The notes under the pieces: generated by a model
The model's database searches: none
Told to the model about the DNA's origin: nothing
Seen by the model: the letters and a program-made list of their open reading frames with translations, nothing else
Shown: in pieces, positions 1-10,400 of the stretch
How the letters are laid out: each line of letters begins with the position of its first letter
How positions within the stretch are numbered: position 1 is the stretch's first letter
Program-made: the position numbers and the translations under genes
NCBI RefSeq assembly: GCF_028621955.1
Contig: NZ_CP117516.1
Span: 2,192,001-2,256,000 of the forward strand
DNA length: 64,000 nt
DNA from: Erythrobacter sp. BLCC-B19
GTDB lineage: Bacteria > Pseudomonadota > Alphaproteobacteria > Sphingomonadales > Sphingomonadaceae
Reading direction: 5' to 3'

Positions 1-1488
1 CGCTTCGGTGTGATCGATCTGGGCCGTCTGCCCGCGCTGCCCGAGCCGGATGCCAGCCGCTTGATGGCCGCCTTCGGGATCAAACCGGGCGATCCCCTCT
101 ATGCCGACCGGATCGTCGAGCGTGAGCTGGAGCTGCGCGTGGCGCTGGGGGAAAGCGGCTATCCTTTCGCCGAGGTGGCCGAGCCAGAACTGCTGATCGA
201 CCACGCTCGCACCGAAGGCGATCTCACGCTGACTGTCGAACCCAAGGGCAAATATGTGTTCGGCGAGGTCGTCAGCAGCGATCCGCGGTTCCTGTCGGGC
301 AAGCATCTCGGGCGGATTGCGCGCTTTGAACCGGGCGATGTGTTCCAGCAGAGCCTCGAGACCGATCTGCGCCGCGCGATCATCGCCACGGGTCTTGTCT
401 CCAGCGTGACCGTGACCCCGCGCGAAACCCGCGCGCCAACCGCCGATCAGCCGGGCGAAGTGGCGCTTGACGTTGCACTCGAGAAGGCGCCCCTGCGCAC
501 GATTGCCGGCGCGATCGGTTACGGCACCGAGGACGGCTTCAAGGTCGAGGGCCGGTGGGAACACCGCAACCTTTTCCCGCCCGAAGGTGCGCTGCGGCTG
601 CGCGGCATCCTCGGCACGCGCGAGGTGCTGGGCAGCGTGGGCGTGCGGCGCAACAACTTCCTCGGGCGCGATCAGGTGCTGACCGTGGATCTGTTCGCGA
701 GCGACATCACCACGCAGGCGGTGGATTCGCGCGGGGGCGGGATGCGGGCGACCTTCGAGAAGGTGTCGAACATCCTGTTCCAGAAGCCGGTGAGCTGGCA
801 GGTCGGCGGCGAACTGCTCTACACCGATGAACGCAACCGCCTGATCCGGGTCGCGCCGGGCGCGGTGCAGGCGCGGCAGGCCTATCTGATCGCGGGGCTC
901 TTCGGCAGCATCACGCTGGATGCAAGCGACGATCTGCTCGATCCGAGCGAGGGCTACCGGGCAACGCTGTTCCTCGAACCGGAAGTGTCGCGTTCGGACG
1001 GGTCGGAGAGCTTTTATCTGCGCGCGCAGGGGGATGCGAGCTATTACCAGTCCTTCGGCCGCGCGGTGCTCGCCGGGCGGGTGCGCGCGGCAACGATCCA
1101 GGGCGCGGGGATCGACGACATTGCGCCCTCGCGCAGGCTGTATGGCGGGGGCGGGGCGTCGGTGCGCGGTTACGGGTTCCAGGGCGTCGGCCCGCGCGAT
1201 GCGGCAGGCAACCCGACCGGCGGTGCCTCGCTGGTCGAATTCGCCCTGGAGGCGCGCATCGAAACGCCGCTGATGGACGGTGCGGTCGAGGTCGTGCCCT
1301 TCATCGATGCCGGATCGGTCGCGCGCGGATCGACCCCGGACTTTGACGAGATCCGCTGGGGCGCTGGCGTCGGCATCCGCTACAAGACCACCTTCGGCCC
1401 GATCCGCGTCGACGTTGCCGCTCCGCTCAACAAGACCGCCTTCGATAGCCCGGTGGTGGTCTATGTTAGCCTCGGCCAGGCGTTCTGA
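1..1488 (+). CDS. tamA: TamA-like Omp85 outer membrane protein, 5' end cut by window
   Basis: This is the C-terminal part of an outer membrane protein of the BamA/TamA (Omp85) superfamily. The frame is open from base 1, so the N-terminus lies outside the window. The visible part starts in POTRA-like sequence (about the first 130 residues, rich in short beta/alpha repeats) and continues into a beta-barrel of about 300 residues. The barrel carries the family VRGY motif in a glycine-rich loop (SVRGYGF) and ends in an aromatic residue (GQAF), typical of barrel proteins. The stop overlaps the ATG of the following tamB (TGATG), which supports TamA over BamA: TamA and TamB form an envelope-spanning complex used in outer membrane protein and lipid transport. 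Confidence in the family is high; the full length is unknown. Confidence 0.9.
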   Translation, partial: RFGVIDLGRLPALPEPDASRLMAAFGIKPGDPLYADRIVERELELRVALGESGYPFAEVAEPELLIDHARTEGDLTLTVEPKGKYVFGEVVSSDPRFLSGKHLGRIARFEPGDVFQQSLETDLRRAIIATGLVSSVTVTPRETRAPTADQPGEVALDVALEKAPLRTIAGAIGYGTEDGFKVEGRWEHRNLFPPEGALRLRGILGTREVLGSVGVRRNNFLGRDQVLTVDLFASDITTQAVDSRGGGMRATFEKVSNILFQKPVSWQVGGELLYTDERNRLIRVAPGAVQARQAYLIAGLFGSITLDASDDLLDPSEGYRATLFLEPEVSRSDGSESFYLRAQGDASYYQSFGRAVLAGRVRAATIQGAGIDDIAPSRRLYGGGGASVRGYGFQGVGPRDAAGNPTGGASLVEFALEARIETPLMDGAVEVVPFIDAGSVARGSTPDFDEIRWGAGVGIRYKTTFGPIRVDVAAPLNKTAFDSPVVVYVSLGQAF

Positions 1489-4400
1489 TGGCGGAGAGCA
1501 CGCCCGAAATGCCCGCAACCGCGCCGCCCCCGCCGCCGCCGTCACCGCGCGGGCGGCGCTGGGGCAAGCGCATCGGCTGGGCGCTGGCGATCCTGTTCGG
1601 CCCGCTGGCGCTGGTCGCGCTGTTCCTCGCCACACCCCTGGGCAAGCGGTTCATCGCCGATCAGATCGCAGCGGTGGCTCCCGCCTCGGGCCTGAGGTTC
1701 GAGGTGGGGCGGATCGAGGGCGACATCTACAGTCAGGCGGTGCTGCGGCAGGTGACTGTCAGCGATCCCAAGGGCGCGTTCCTCACCATCCCTGAAGTGC
1801 GGCTCGACTGGCGGCCGCTGAACTGGCTGTGGAGCGGGCTCGACATCCGTGAAGTGACCGCCCGGCGGGGCAGGCTGGCGCGGATCCCCGAACTGCTCCC
1901 CGGCGATCCCGATGCGCCGCTGCTGCCCGATTTCGACATCCGGGTGGACAAGCTCGCGATCGAGGATCTGGTGATCGCCAAAGGCGTCGCCACGGCACAG
2001 GACGAGCGGGCCAATCTCACCGCGCAGGTCGATATCCGCAAGGGCCGCGCCCTGATCGACGCCAAGGCGCGGCTGGGGCGGGCAGACCGGTTCACCTTGC
2101 TGCTCGATGCCGAGCCCGATGGCGACCGCTTCGACCTTGCCGGCGATGCCCTTGCCCCTGCGGGCGGGGTGATTGCGGGGCTGGCGGGGCTTGAGGGCGG
2201 CTATAGCGGGCGAATCCTCGGTGATGGCACCTGGGCGCGCTGGCGCGGCGTGGCGCTGGCGCGGCGTGTCGATGCGGGCGAGACCCCGCCGGTCGCGGCC
2301 TTTCAGGTGGTCAATGACGCAGGCCGCTACGGCGTGATCGGCCAGCTGCGCGCGGGGCTCGGGCCGGAGACGCTGGCAGGCCGGGCTGCGGGCGATGTGC
2401 TGTCGCTGGCTGCGAGCTTCACGCTGGCCGACAGCGTGGTCGAAGGCCGCCTCGCCGCGGTGTCCTCCGCGCTCGATTGGCGCGCGGCGGGCAGCGCCAA
2501 CCTTGCCGACAAGCAGGTCGATGGGGCGCGGGTGAAGCTGGCGCTGCGCGATCCCGACCTGTTCGGAGAGGCGCTGCGGATCGAAGGGGGAGCGCTCACC
2601 GCGAGCCTTTCCGGCGCGTTTGACGATCTTGCGATCAAGCACGAAATCGCCGTCACGCGCCTCGCCGCCTCGGGCGTTGTCGCCAGCGGCCTTGCCCAGA
2701 GCGGCAGTGCGCGGTTCGAGGGCGGCGTGCTGCGCGTGCCGCTGGCGCTGACGGCCGAACGCGTGGTGACCGGCAACCCGCAGGCCGACCCGCGCCTCAT
2801 TCGTGGCCGCATCACCGGCCTGTTGACCTATGACACGGCGCGCCAGTGGCTCGCCGCAAACCGCGCCGAGGTCAGCTTTCCCGGCCTTGCCGCCACGCTC
2901 AGCCTTGAGGGCAATATCCCAGCCGGTGCCTATGCGATCGCCGGCCCGGTCACGGCCGAGCGCCTGAAGGTCGACGGGTTGGGCGATCTCACCGCCAATG
3001 CCAAGATCCTCGCGAAGTTCGGCCCGGCTGTGCCGTGGAGCCTGCGCGCCAATCTGGCGGGCGTCGTCAGCCGGATCGGCAATGCCACCATCGTCAACCT
3101 TGCGGGCGACTCGGTTCGCTTCAAGGGCGAGCTGGGGATGGGGCAAGGCCAGCCGATCATCCTGCGCAACACCACCGTCACCGCCCCGCGTCTCACCGCC
3201 CGGCTCGACAGCAAGGTGGTGCCCGGCAGCGGCGGCACCCGCACCGCGATTGCGGGCAGCGGGCGACAGGCGCAATATGGCCCCTTCACCATTGATGCCG
3301 AACTGGCCGCTGACGGCCCGCGCGGCACGCTGGTGCTGGCCGATCCCTATCCCGCCGCTGGCCTCAAGGACGTGCGCATCGCGCTCGCGCCGCGCGCTGA
3401 AGGCTTCGGGCTGGAGGTTGAAGGGGACTCGCTGCTCGGCCGGTTCGACGGGATGCTGGGCCTGTTCCTGCCCGAAAATGCGCCCACCCGGATCGCGATT
3501 GACCGGCTTCAGGTCTATCGCACCAACGTGACGGGCGAGGTGCTGCTGGAGGATGCCGGCCCGCGCGGTGATTTGCGACTGGTGGGCGGCGGGGTCAATG
3601 GCACGCTTGCCTTCCGATCCCAGGAGGCCGGCGCCATCGGCTTTGCGGTCGATCTGGCAGCGCGCAACGCCACCTTTGGCGGCGCAACGCCAATCAGCAT
3701 CACCCGCGCCGATCTCGTCGCCACCGGGCGCTATGCCGATGGCAGCACCAGTGTCGATGCCGATGTGACGGCGGCAGGGTTCGAATATGGCGGGCTTAGC
3801 CTGGCGAGCCTTACCGCCAAGGCATCGCTCACCAATGGCCGGGGCAAGGTCACCGGCAACGTCGCCGGCCGCAGGGCGGATCGCTTTGCGCTCAATTTCG
3901 ATGCCGATGTCGCGCCCGGACGGATCGCGGCGGTTGCGCGCGGGCAATATGGCGGGGCCGAGATCACCATGCCCCGCCGCGCGGTGCTGACCTCGCGCGA
4001 TGGCGAGCCGGGCTGGAACCTTGCACCCACGCAGCTGGGCTTTGGCGGCGGCTTTGCCATTGCCAGCGGCAATTTCGGCGGCGGCACGACGGCGCTTGAA
4101 CTCAAGCTTTCGAAGATGCCGCTGCGCCTGCTCGATCTGGCGGGTGCCGACCTTGGTCTTGGCGGGCGGCTGACCGGGGTGATCGACTATCGCCAGACCG
4201 GCCGCGCGCCGCCCTCGGCCTCGGCGCGGGGCAAGATCGAACGCTTCAGCCGCGCCGGGCTTGTGCTGTCATCCAAGCCGATCAACGTGATTGGCGTTGT
4301 CGACCTCGCGCCCCAGCGCCTCACTGCCGCCCTGCGCCTGTTTGAAGGCGAGGCACGACGCGGCGATGTGGCGTTGCGGATTGGCGGTCTGCCCGAAGAT

Positions 4401-5729
4401 GGCGCAATCACCGAGCGGCTCAATCGCGGGCGGCTCGATGCGCGGCTCGCCTTCGAAGGCGCGGCTGAGACCTTGTGGCGTCTGGCTGCGGTCGAGGCCT
4501 TTGACCTTGCTGGCCCGGTTCGGATCGCGGCGACGGCGACAGGCACGCTCGCCGACCCGCGCATCACCGGCACCGTTGCGAGCGATGATCTGACGGTCGA
4601 GAGCGCGCTCACCGGCACCCGCATCACCAAGGTCAATGCGCGCGGGCGGTTTGCCGGATCGCGGCTCGAGCTTGTACGCTTTGCCGGGACGACCGCTGGC
4701 AGCGGCACGATCAGCGGCAGCGGAACGGTCGATCTGGCCGGGATCGGGGCTGGGCGCGGGCCGGGGCTTGATCTGCGCGCCGCCGCCAAGGGTGCGCGCC
4801 TGCTCGACGGCAATGGGCTGGAAGCGACGATCACCGGCCCCCTGCGGATCGTTTCCAATGGGCTGGGCGGCACGATTGCCGGACGGGTCACGCTCGACCG
4901 GGCGCGGTGGGCACTGGGCAATGCCGACGAGGATCGCGCGCTGCCGCGGATCGCCACGCGCGAGATCAATGGAGAGGACGGTCGCGGGCGCACGCAGGTC
5001 TCCGCGCGCGATGCGGCGTGGCGCTATCTCGTCAATGCCAGCGCGCCGAGCCGGGTGATGGTCGAGGGTCTCGGGCTTGAGAGCGAATGGGGCATCGACA
5101 TCGCCCTGCGCGGCACGGTTGACGATCCGCGCATCGGCGGCACCGCGCGACTGGTGCGGGGCGATTACACCTTCGCCGGCACGCGCTTCGATCTCACGCG
5201 CGGCCGGATCCTGTTCGACGTGAACGAGCCGATCAACCCGCGCCTCGATGTGCTGGCCGAAACCGCCAAGAACGGCACCAATGTCGATATTGCGATCACC
5301 GGCAACGCGCTTTCGCCCGCCATCACCTTCTCCTCCGACCCCGAGCTTCCCGAGGAGGAAATCCTCGCGCGGTTGCTGTTCGGAGGCTCGGTGACCTCGC
5401 TTTCGGCAACGGACGCGGTGCAGCTGGCCGCGGCTCTGGCGGCCTTGCAGGGCGGGGGCGGGGGGTTAGACCCGATCGGCAGCTTGCGCCGCTCGATCGG
5501 GCTCGATCAGTTGCGCATTGTCAGTGCCGACCCGCTGACCGGGCGGCAGACGGGCATCGCCATCGGCAAGAACATCACCCGGCAGATCTATGTCGAGCTG
5601 GTCACCGACGGGCGCGGCTATAGTGCGACGCAGGTCGAATATCGCATCACCAGCTGGCTTGCCCTGCTGGGCACGGTGTCGACCATCGGGCGCGATTCGG
5701 TGCTGGTGCAGGTCAGCCGGGATTACTGA
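1488..5729 (+). CDS. tamB: TamB, translocation and assembly module inner membrane protein
   Basis: Large AsmA-like/DUF490 protein of 1413 residues, partner of TamA. An N-terminal proline-rich cytoplasmic stretch is followed by a single membrane anchor at about residues 25-50. A very long periplasmic region of repetitive beta-strand character follows; in known TamB structures this forms a hydrophobic groove bridging the envelope. The C-terminal DUF490 domain contains the typical PEEEILARLLFG stretch and ends in an aromatic residue (SRDY). The start ATG overlaps the tamA stop, so translation is probably coupled. Its last 17 bases overlap the convergent lysozyme gene. Confidence 0.93.
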   Translation: MAESTPEMPATAPPPPPPSPRGRRWGKRIGWALAILFGPLALVALFLATPLGKRFIADQIAAVAPASGLRFEVGRIEGDIYSQAVLRQVTVSDPKGAFLTIPEVRLDWRPLNWLWSGLDIREVTARRGRLARIPELLPGDPDAPLLPDFDIRVDKLAIEDLVIAKGVATAQDERANLTAQVDIRKGRALIDAKARLGRADRFTLLLDAEPDGDRFDLAGDALAPAGGVIAGLAGLEGGYSGRILGDGTWARWRGVALARRVDAGETPPVAAFQVVNDAGRYGVIGQLRAGLGPETLAGRAAGDVLSLAASFTLADSVVEGRLAAVSSALDWRAAGSANLADKQVDGARVKLALRDPDLFGEALRIEGGALTASLSGAFDDLAIKHEIAVTRLAASGVVASGLAQSGSARFEGGVLRVPLALTAERVVTGNPQADPRLIRGRITGLLTYDTARQWLAANRAEVSFPGLAATLSLEGNIPAGAYAIAGPVTAERLKVDGLGDLTANAKILAKFGPAVPWSLRANLAGVVSRIGNATIVNLAGDSVRFKGELGMGQGQPIILRNTTVTAPRLTARLDSKVVPGSGGTRTAIAGSGRQAQYGPFTIDAELAADGPRGTLVLADPYPAAGLKDVRIALAPRAEGFGLEVEGDSLLGRFDGMLGLFLPENAPTRIAIDRLQVYRTNVTGEVLLEDAGPRGDLRLVGGGVNGTLAFRSQEAGAIGFAVDLAARNATFGGATPISITRADLVATGRYADGSTSVDADVTAAGFEYGGLSLASLTAKASLTNGRGKVTGNVAGRRADRFALNFDADVAPGRIAAVARGQYGGAEITMPRRAVLTSRDGEPGWNLAPTQLGFGGGFAIASGNFGGGTTALELKLSKMPLRLLDLAGADLGLGGRLTGVIDYRQTGRAPPSASARGKIERFSRAGLVLSSKPINVIGVVDLAPQRLTAALRLFEGEARRGDVALRIGGLPEDGAITERLNRGRLDARLAFEGAAETLWRLAAVEAFDLAGPVRIAATATGTLADPRITGTVASDDLTVESALTGTRITKVNARGRFAGSRLELVRFAGTTAGSGTISGSGTVDLAGIGAGRGPGLDLRAAAKGARLLDGNGLEATITGPLRIVSNGLGGTIAGRVTLDRARWALGNADEDRALPRIATREINGEDGRGRTQVSARDAAWRYLVNASAPSRVMVEGLGLESEWGIDIALRGTVDDPRIGGTARLVRGDYTFAGTRFDLTRGRILFDVNEPINPRLDVLAETAKNGTNVDIAITGNALSPAITFSSDPELPEEEILARLLFGGSVTSLSATDAVQLAAALAALQGGGGGLDPIGSLRRSIGLDQLRIVSADPLTGRQTGIAIGKNITRQIYVELVTDGRGYSATQVEYRITSWLALLGTVSTIGRDSVLVQVSRDY

Positions 5730-6276
5730 GGTAAAGCTCCGCCTCGGCAGCGCGGCGGCGGATGAGGCCCTTCATCACGTGGCCACAGGCGCGGTTCCAG
5801 CGGCCGAATTCACGCGCGGCTCCGGCATGGTCGCCCGCGATATGCTTGCGGGTCAAGGTTGCGCGGGCGATGGCGCCGGTGTTGTAGTGGAAGCTGACCA
5901 GCGCATCGAACTGGCTCTGCGTGGTCGGCGCAGCGCCGATCACGGTGGCGACCTGTCCGGCACACCGGGCGACATCCTCGACCAGCCGGGCATCGCATTG
6001 CGCCATCGTCCAGCGGGTGTGCGGGCCGATGATGCCGGGCCCGAAGCTGTCGCGCCCGGTCGCGCCCCAGCCGATTGTCCAGGGCGCTCCGCCGCTGCCG
6101 GGATCGGGATAGGCCTCGATCATCCCGTCGGCGCGGCGGCGGGCGCAAGCCTCGAACCGCTTGATCAGCGCGATCCCCGCCGGGCTGACGGTGTGCGGCA
6201 CCTTGGTCCGCGGACGGCGAATCGCGGCAAGCTTGCGCATGACGCTGAGCAGGGAAGGGGGGGACGGATCGGTCAT
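5713..6276 (-). CDS. GH24 (phage-type) lysozyme
   Basis: A 187-residue protein of the T4-lysozyme-like glycoside hydrolase 24 family, which cleaves the MurNAc-GlcNAc bond of peptidoglycan. The conserved Glu is in RFEAC (E42), the Asp in YPDPG (D58) and the Thr in PWTIGWG (T67). The chosen ATG at 6276 has GGAGG seven bases upstream; the frame is open to 6471 but the extra N-terminus looks like untranslated leader. No signal peptide or signal-arrest segment is evident, and the first 30 residues are basic and proline-rich. No holin, spanin or other phage gene lies nearby, so it may be a domesticated endolysin. How it would reach the periplasm is not visible. Confidence 0.88.
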   Translation of the reverse strand: MTDPSPPSLLSVMRKLAAIRRPRTKVPHTVSPAGIALIKRFEACARRRADGMIEAYPDPGSGGAPWTIGWGATGRDSFGPGIIGPHTRWTMAQCDARLVEDVARCAGQVATVIGAAPTTQSQFDALVSFHYNTGAIARATLTRKHIAGDHAGAAREFGRWNRACGHVMKGLIRRRAAEAELYLSNPG

Positions 6277-6363
6277 GGCAGCGCCTCCGGATGCAGGAAA
6301 ATGCAGTGAGACCAGCGTATTAGGCACAGGCTTGCGAGGTAGGAAAATGGAATCTGCGATAGG

Positions 6364-6414
6364 TGACAAGAGTTCTTGACTGACAAGAGTTCTTGTCTGT
6401 AAAGAGCTCTTGTC
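6364..6414. promoter_or_regulatory. three tandem 17-bp palindromic operators upstream of the XRE regulator
   Basis: Three consecutive 17-base units start at 6364, 6381 and 6398. Each holds a near-palindrome of the form GACAAGA-NN-TCTTGTC; the third has the perfect core AAGAGCTCTT. Units repeat without spacers, so the sites lie about 1.6 helical turns apart. A candidate promoter (TTGACT at 6377-6382, 17-base spacer, TAAAGA at 6400-6405) overlaps them. The array lies 44 bp before the regulator ATG, which suggests autoregulation by the HTH protein. The binding protein is inferred, not shown. Confidence 0.7.
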
Positions 6415-6457
6415 AGGCGGCGTCGGGATTCGGAGATCGAGCAAAGGCGGCGCCTGG

Positions 6458-6697
6458 ATGCACTTCACCAACTTGCAGCCGGGATCGACGGTGGAAAATC
6501 ACCTCAAGCACTATCGCGAAGCAAAAGGCTGGAGCCAGGGCGAGCTTGCCCGGCGGCTCGGCGTGTCGCGTCAGACGATCAACGCTGTCGAGACCGACAA
6601 GTATGATCCGTCCCTCCCCCTCGCCCTGCGCATGGCGCGCCTTTTCGAGGTCGCGGTGCCGGAACTGTTCATCGATCACTGGGAGCCTGAAGCATGA
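6458..6697 (+). CDS. XRE/Cro-family HTH transcriptional regulator
   Basis: Small DNA-binding protein of 79 residues if it starts at the ATG at 6458 (a TTG at 6410 in the same frame would fall inside the operator array and is unlikely). Its HTH has the typical pattern WSQGELARRLGVSRQTINAVE followed by the tail KYDPSLPLALRMARLF, as in short YozG/Xre-like regulators. These often sit next to a membrane protein gene and repress the pair. The stop overlaps the ATG of the next gene (ATGA), so the two are translationally coupled. Three tandem palindromes immediately upstream are the likely operators. Confidence 0.88.
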   Translation: MHFTNLQPGSTVENHLKHYREAKGWSQGELARRLGVSRQTINAVETDKYDPSLPLALRMARLFEVAVPELFIDHWEPEA

Positions 6698-7362
6698 TGT
6701 CCCAAGACAAGTCCTCCGCCCCCGCACCCGGCCTGCCGCGCTGGGTGCGCAAGCTCCTGATCCCGGCACTGATCGGCGGGGTCGCGGGCTTCGCCATGAG
6801 CGCAGGGGTGATGCATTTCATCGACAGTTCGGCGGTGGGCGGCCTCGAACCCTCAGCGATGATCGCGGCCGTTGTGGGCGCGCTTTACGTGCTGATCGGC
6901 GCGTTCGTCGGGCTGGGTGCGGCCAGTCCGAACGTCGGGGCCAGGTTCCTCAATGTCGAGGATGCCGACGAACTGCGCGAGCAGAAGCGGGTGCTGATCC
7001 TGTCGGGGTGGTCGATGGGGCTGTGGGGCGTGTCGCTGATGACGCTGGCCTTTGCCGCGCCCGATGGGCCGGTGCCGCAGGGCGCTGCGCTGGCGATCGG
7101 CACGGGGTGTCTGGTGATCGGGATCGGCCTGTCGGTGCTGGTCTATCGCGCCAGCGACGAGCTGATGGCGGCCGTTAATCTTGAGGCGGGCGCCCTGAGT
7201 TACGGGCTGGCGTCGCTGGTGATCGGTGTCTGGGCGATGGCCGCGCACCTTGGCTATGTCGGCGCGCCCCGGCCGCTCGATCTGCTGACGCTGCTCTATG
7301 TGCTGGTGCTGCTCGCAAGCTTCATCGCGGTCGGCCGCCGCGGGATGCTCACCATCCGCTGA
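6694..7362 (+). CDS. six-helix inner membrane protein paired with the XRE regulator
   Basis: 222-residue protein that I do not recognise by name. After a short polar N-terminus it shows about six hydrophobic segments (roughly residues 21-43, 54-76, 100-121, 131-151, 167-187 and 197-214). A charged loop at about 85-99 (NVEDADELREQKR) may be the exposed cytosolic part. It overlaps the regulator gene by four bases and shares its control region. Regulator plus membrane protein pairs are common, and in several the membrane protein senses a signal or antagonises the regulator; applying this here is inference. A strong terminator follows. Confidence 0.75.
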   Translation: MMSQDKSSAPAPGLPRWVRKLLIPALIGGVAGFAMSAGVMHFIDSSAVGGLEPSAMIAAVVGALYVLIGAFVGLGAASPNVGARFLNVEDADELREQKRVLILSGWSMGLWGVSLMTLAFAAPDGPVPQGAALAIGTGCLVIGIGLSVLVYRASDELMAAVNLEAGALSYGLASLVIGVWAMAAHLGYVGAPRPLDLLTLLYVLVLLASFIAVGRRGMLTIR

Positions 7363-7386
7363 CCGGCAAACCCAAGGCAAACAAAA

Positions 7387-7419
7387 GGGGCGCCTGCCGC
7401 GTGGCAGACGCCCCTTTTT
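7387..7419. terminator. bidirectional rho-independent terminator
   Basis: GC-rich stem GGGGCG(C/T)CTGCC with its complement closes on a short loop. It is flanked by a T run on the plus strand and an A run (AAAA) on the other side. It lies between the convergent membrane protein gene and the autotransporter gene and can serve both. Confidence 0.88.
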
Positions 7420-7440
7420 CGTGGCCCTGATCCGAGGGAA

Positions 7441-10400
7441 TCAGAAGCGGTAGGTCGCGGTGCCGCGCACCACCTGCACATCGGCAGTGGTGCGGCCAAT
7501 CGTGGTGTCCGCACCGACGCTCAGCTGGAGCGGGCCATCGCCGATCGACGCGCTGATACCGACTTCACCCCAGGTGTGATCGGCCTTGTCGAGCACGAAG
7601 TTGGCGTTCGGTCCGGTGCCTTGCGCGAAGTTTGCAGCCAGCAGTTGCGGGCCATCTTCGAACTCCCACACAAGCTGGGCGTTGGCGTTGATCGAGACGC
7701 CCTTGCCGAGCTTCTCGTAATCGAAGCCGAAGCGCGCCTGCTTGCTCTCGAAGTTCTCGCGCGACACAGCGAGCGCGGTGTTGCCGCCGGTCTCGCGGGC
7801 GACGCCCAGATCGACGCTCGCGATCCGCGCCTCGATCCCCGGCGAGAAGGTGCCGATGCCGCTGCTGATGTCATAGGACAGCCCCAGCGCGCCCGAGATC
7901 AGACGATCATCCGACGTCGAGGTGAGCGTCTGGGTCGCACCCAGGAACTGGACCGAGCGGGTTGTGTCGAGACCGAGGCTCCCCATGCTGAACTGCGCGT
8001 CGAGCACCGGCCCGTCGGTGAAGGCGTGCCGCATATAGAGCGAGGCGGCGTAGGTCTCGCTCTCCACGCGCTGGCCCAGCGGCACGTCGGCATCGATCGT
8101 GTTGTAGTAGCCCGACAGACCCACCATGGTGTTGTCGCCCGGATAGAACTCGATACCGCCGGCGATGAAGTAGCCGTCAAGCTCGGTGTCCTGCGTGAAG
8201 CCCGGCAGGCTGTCGGCGTCGCCGTTGACATAGCCGCCCGACAGGAAGATCCCGACGTTGTCCGGCAGGCTCGTCTCGGTCATTTCGGTTTCGCCGCCGT
8301 CCTGCATCGCCATCAGCGCGCCGCCGAGCGGAGCGCCTGCGGGCGAGAAGCTCATCTGCGCCAGATCGAGCGGACGCCCGGTGACAGCGACCTTGCCGCC
8401 AGCGCGCGACTTGTCGGCCTCACGCAGACGGGCATCGTTGAAGTTCTGCAGCAGGTTGACCGACAGCTGCGAGACCGAACGGGTGGCCTGTTCGTTCACC
8501 GGCGCAAGGCCCGTGAAGGTGCTGCGGATCGTGCCAGCGGTCTCGAAATCGAGGCCATAGAGGCCTGCCAGCGCAGCGTTCGAGCGGTTCTGGTCGAACA
8601 GCTGGGCATAGGCATCCTGCACCGGATCGTTCGGATCGATCACCGACGAATAGCTCGCTGCGGTGATTTCCATCTGCACCGCGTTGGCGCTGTAGATAAA
8701 GCGCTGACCAAGGATCGCCGAGATCGAGCGCGCGGTGAAGGTGCCGCTGACGCCTCCGGTGCCGGTGACGATGGTGTAGAGCTGGCCATTGCCGTTCACC
8801 CGCTGGGTGATGCCGGTGCCCACGTTCACGATACCGCCGACATTGGCGATCCCGGTCACGGCGAGCCGGTCGGACGTGGTGCCGGTGCCGAGGTCGACGT
8901 TGAACTGGGTGCCCGATGCCATCACCAGATTGCCGCCGATCGTCAGCGTGCCGGTGGTGCCCATCGTGGCGGGCGAGAAGATGCCCGTGACGCTGGTGAG
9001 GAACGGCGCATTCACGCGGCCGGTGCCTTCGAGCATCCCGGCAAACAGCGTGTAATCGCCCACCGAGGTGACCGCGCCATTGACGTTCACCCGGCCGCCG
9101 AACTGGTTGATGTCGATCAGCGAGGTGAGGTTGCCGGCGCCCGCGACCGTCAGTCCGGCATTGCCACGCACGGTCAGCCGGTCGATGGTGACCGTGCTGC
9201 TGAGCGTGGTGGTGCCGGTCTGGCCGAGGGTGACATCATAGTAGCGCGGATCGACGCGGGTTTCCGCGGTGGTCACGGCATTGATGTTGTTCGGCACGAA
9301 GCCGGTCGCACCGGGCAGGCCATTGGCGAGCGTCGGGGCAGGCAGGGTTGCAGCGCCGTTCTGCGCGGCGTTTTCGGCTGCCAGACCGGCGCGCGCGGTG
9401 GCACGCGGGGCGGTGAGCGAGGCTTCGAGCGTCGTCACATTGCCGGGAAGCGCCGCTTCCTCTGCCGAAATCGAACCGTCCAGCGACACGCGGGCGCGGT
9501 TGTTGGTGAGGCCAGCGGTGCCGCGCGAGTTTTGCTGACCGCCGCCTTCGCCGGGGAAGGTTTCGGTCGTCTCGCCGGTGGCAAGATCGGTGCAGAAATC
9601 GCCCGGTTCCTCGAACTCGATGCAGATCGCGCCGAAGTCACCGTCGGTGCCGTTAGGGCCAAGCTCCGGCGTGGTCGGCAGGCCGTTGACCACCTGACCC
9701 TGCGCATTGATGATGCGGTACATCGGGTCGAGATCGGTCTGCCAGCGGCTGGCGTCTTCCCAGTTGCCGTTCCCGGCCTTGACCGAGACATAGCGGTAGG
9801 GGTTGTTCTCGACGATGTACTGCCAATAGAGCGACAGCGGCTGGTAGAAGCTGGTGGTGCCGATCGAGCTGAACGGTTGGCCGCCGAAGAAGCGCGATCC
9901 ACCCGACAGGACGCCGATCACCAGGTCCTCGTTGGTCAGCGCGTTGTTGGCCGCATCGAGGATCAGCGGGCCGCCCGAGTCCCCGCCCGCGGTGGTGCCT
10001 TCGTTGGGCAGGGCATCGTCGCGATAAACGTTGAAGTCGGTGAAGAACTGGCGGTTCTGCGAGTCGAAGTCGAGCTGGTAGAGGTTCTGCGGGAAGGTCG
10101 GCACGTCGGGGCCGAAGATCACGTTGTCGCGATCATCGAGCGAGAAGAACCCGCCGAGCATATTTTCCGCGGCGCGGCGGCGCCAGTCGATGCCGTTGAC
10201 CGCGCCCTGCGCCGCATTGCCCGTGCCGCCGTAACCGACGATGTTGACGTGATAGCCCGTGCCGGTGACCGGATCGATGCTCTCGGGCGCGGGCAGGGTG
10301 CTGAACAGCAGCGCCCAGGTCGGGATGCCGGCCGCCGGGGTATCAAGGCTCGCAAGCGCGATGTCAGCCTCGATGAAGCCGAGTCCGAAGGCGTCCTGCA

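Noticed and set aside
1542..3947. 801-codon open frame on the minus strand inside tamB
   Set aside because: Antisense shadow of high-GC coding sequence; composition is Arg/Gly/Ala-rich and no family is visible.
6276..6471. 65-residue N-terminal extension of the lysozyme
   Set aside because: It would run through the operator region, and the ATG at 6276 has a clear GGAGG site.
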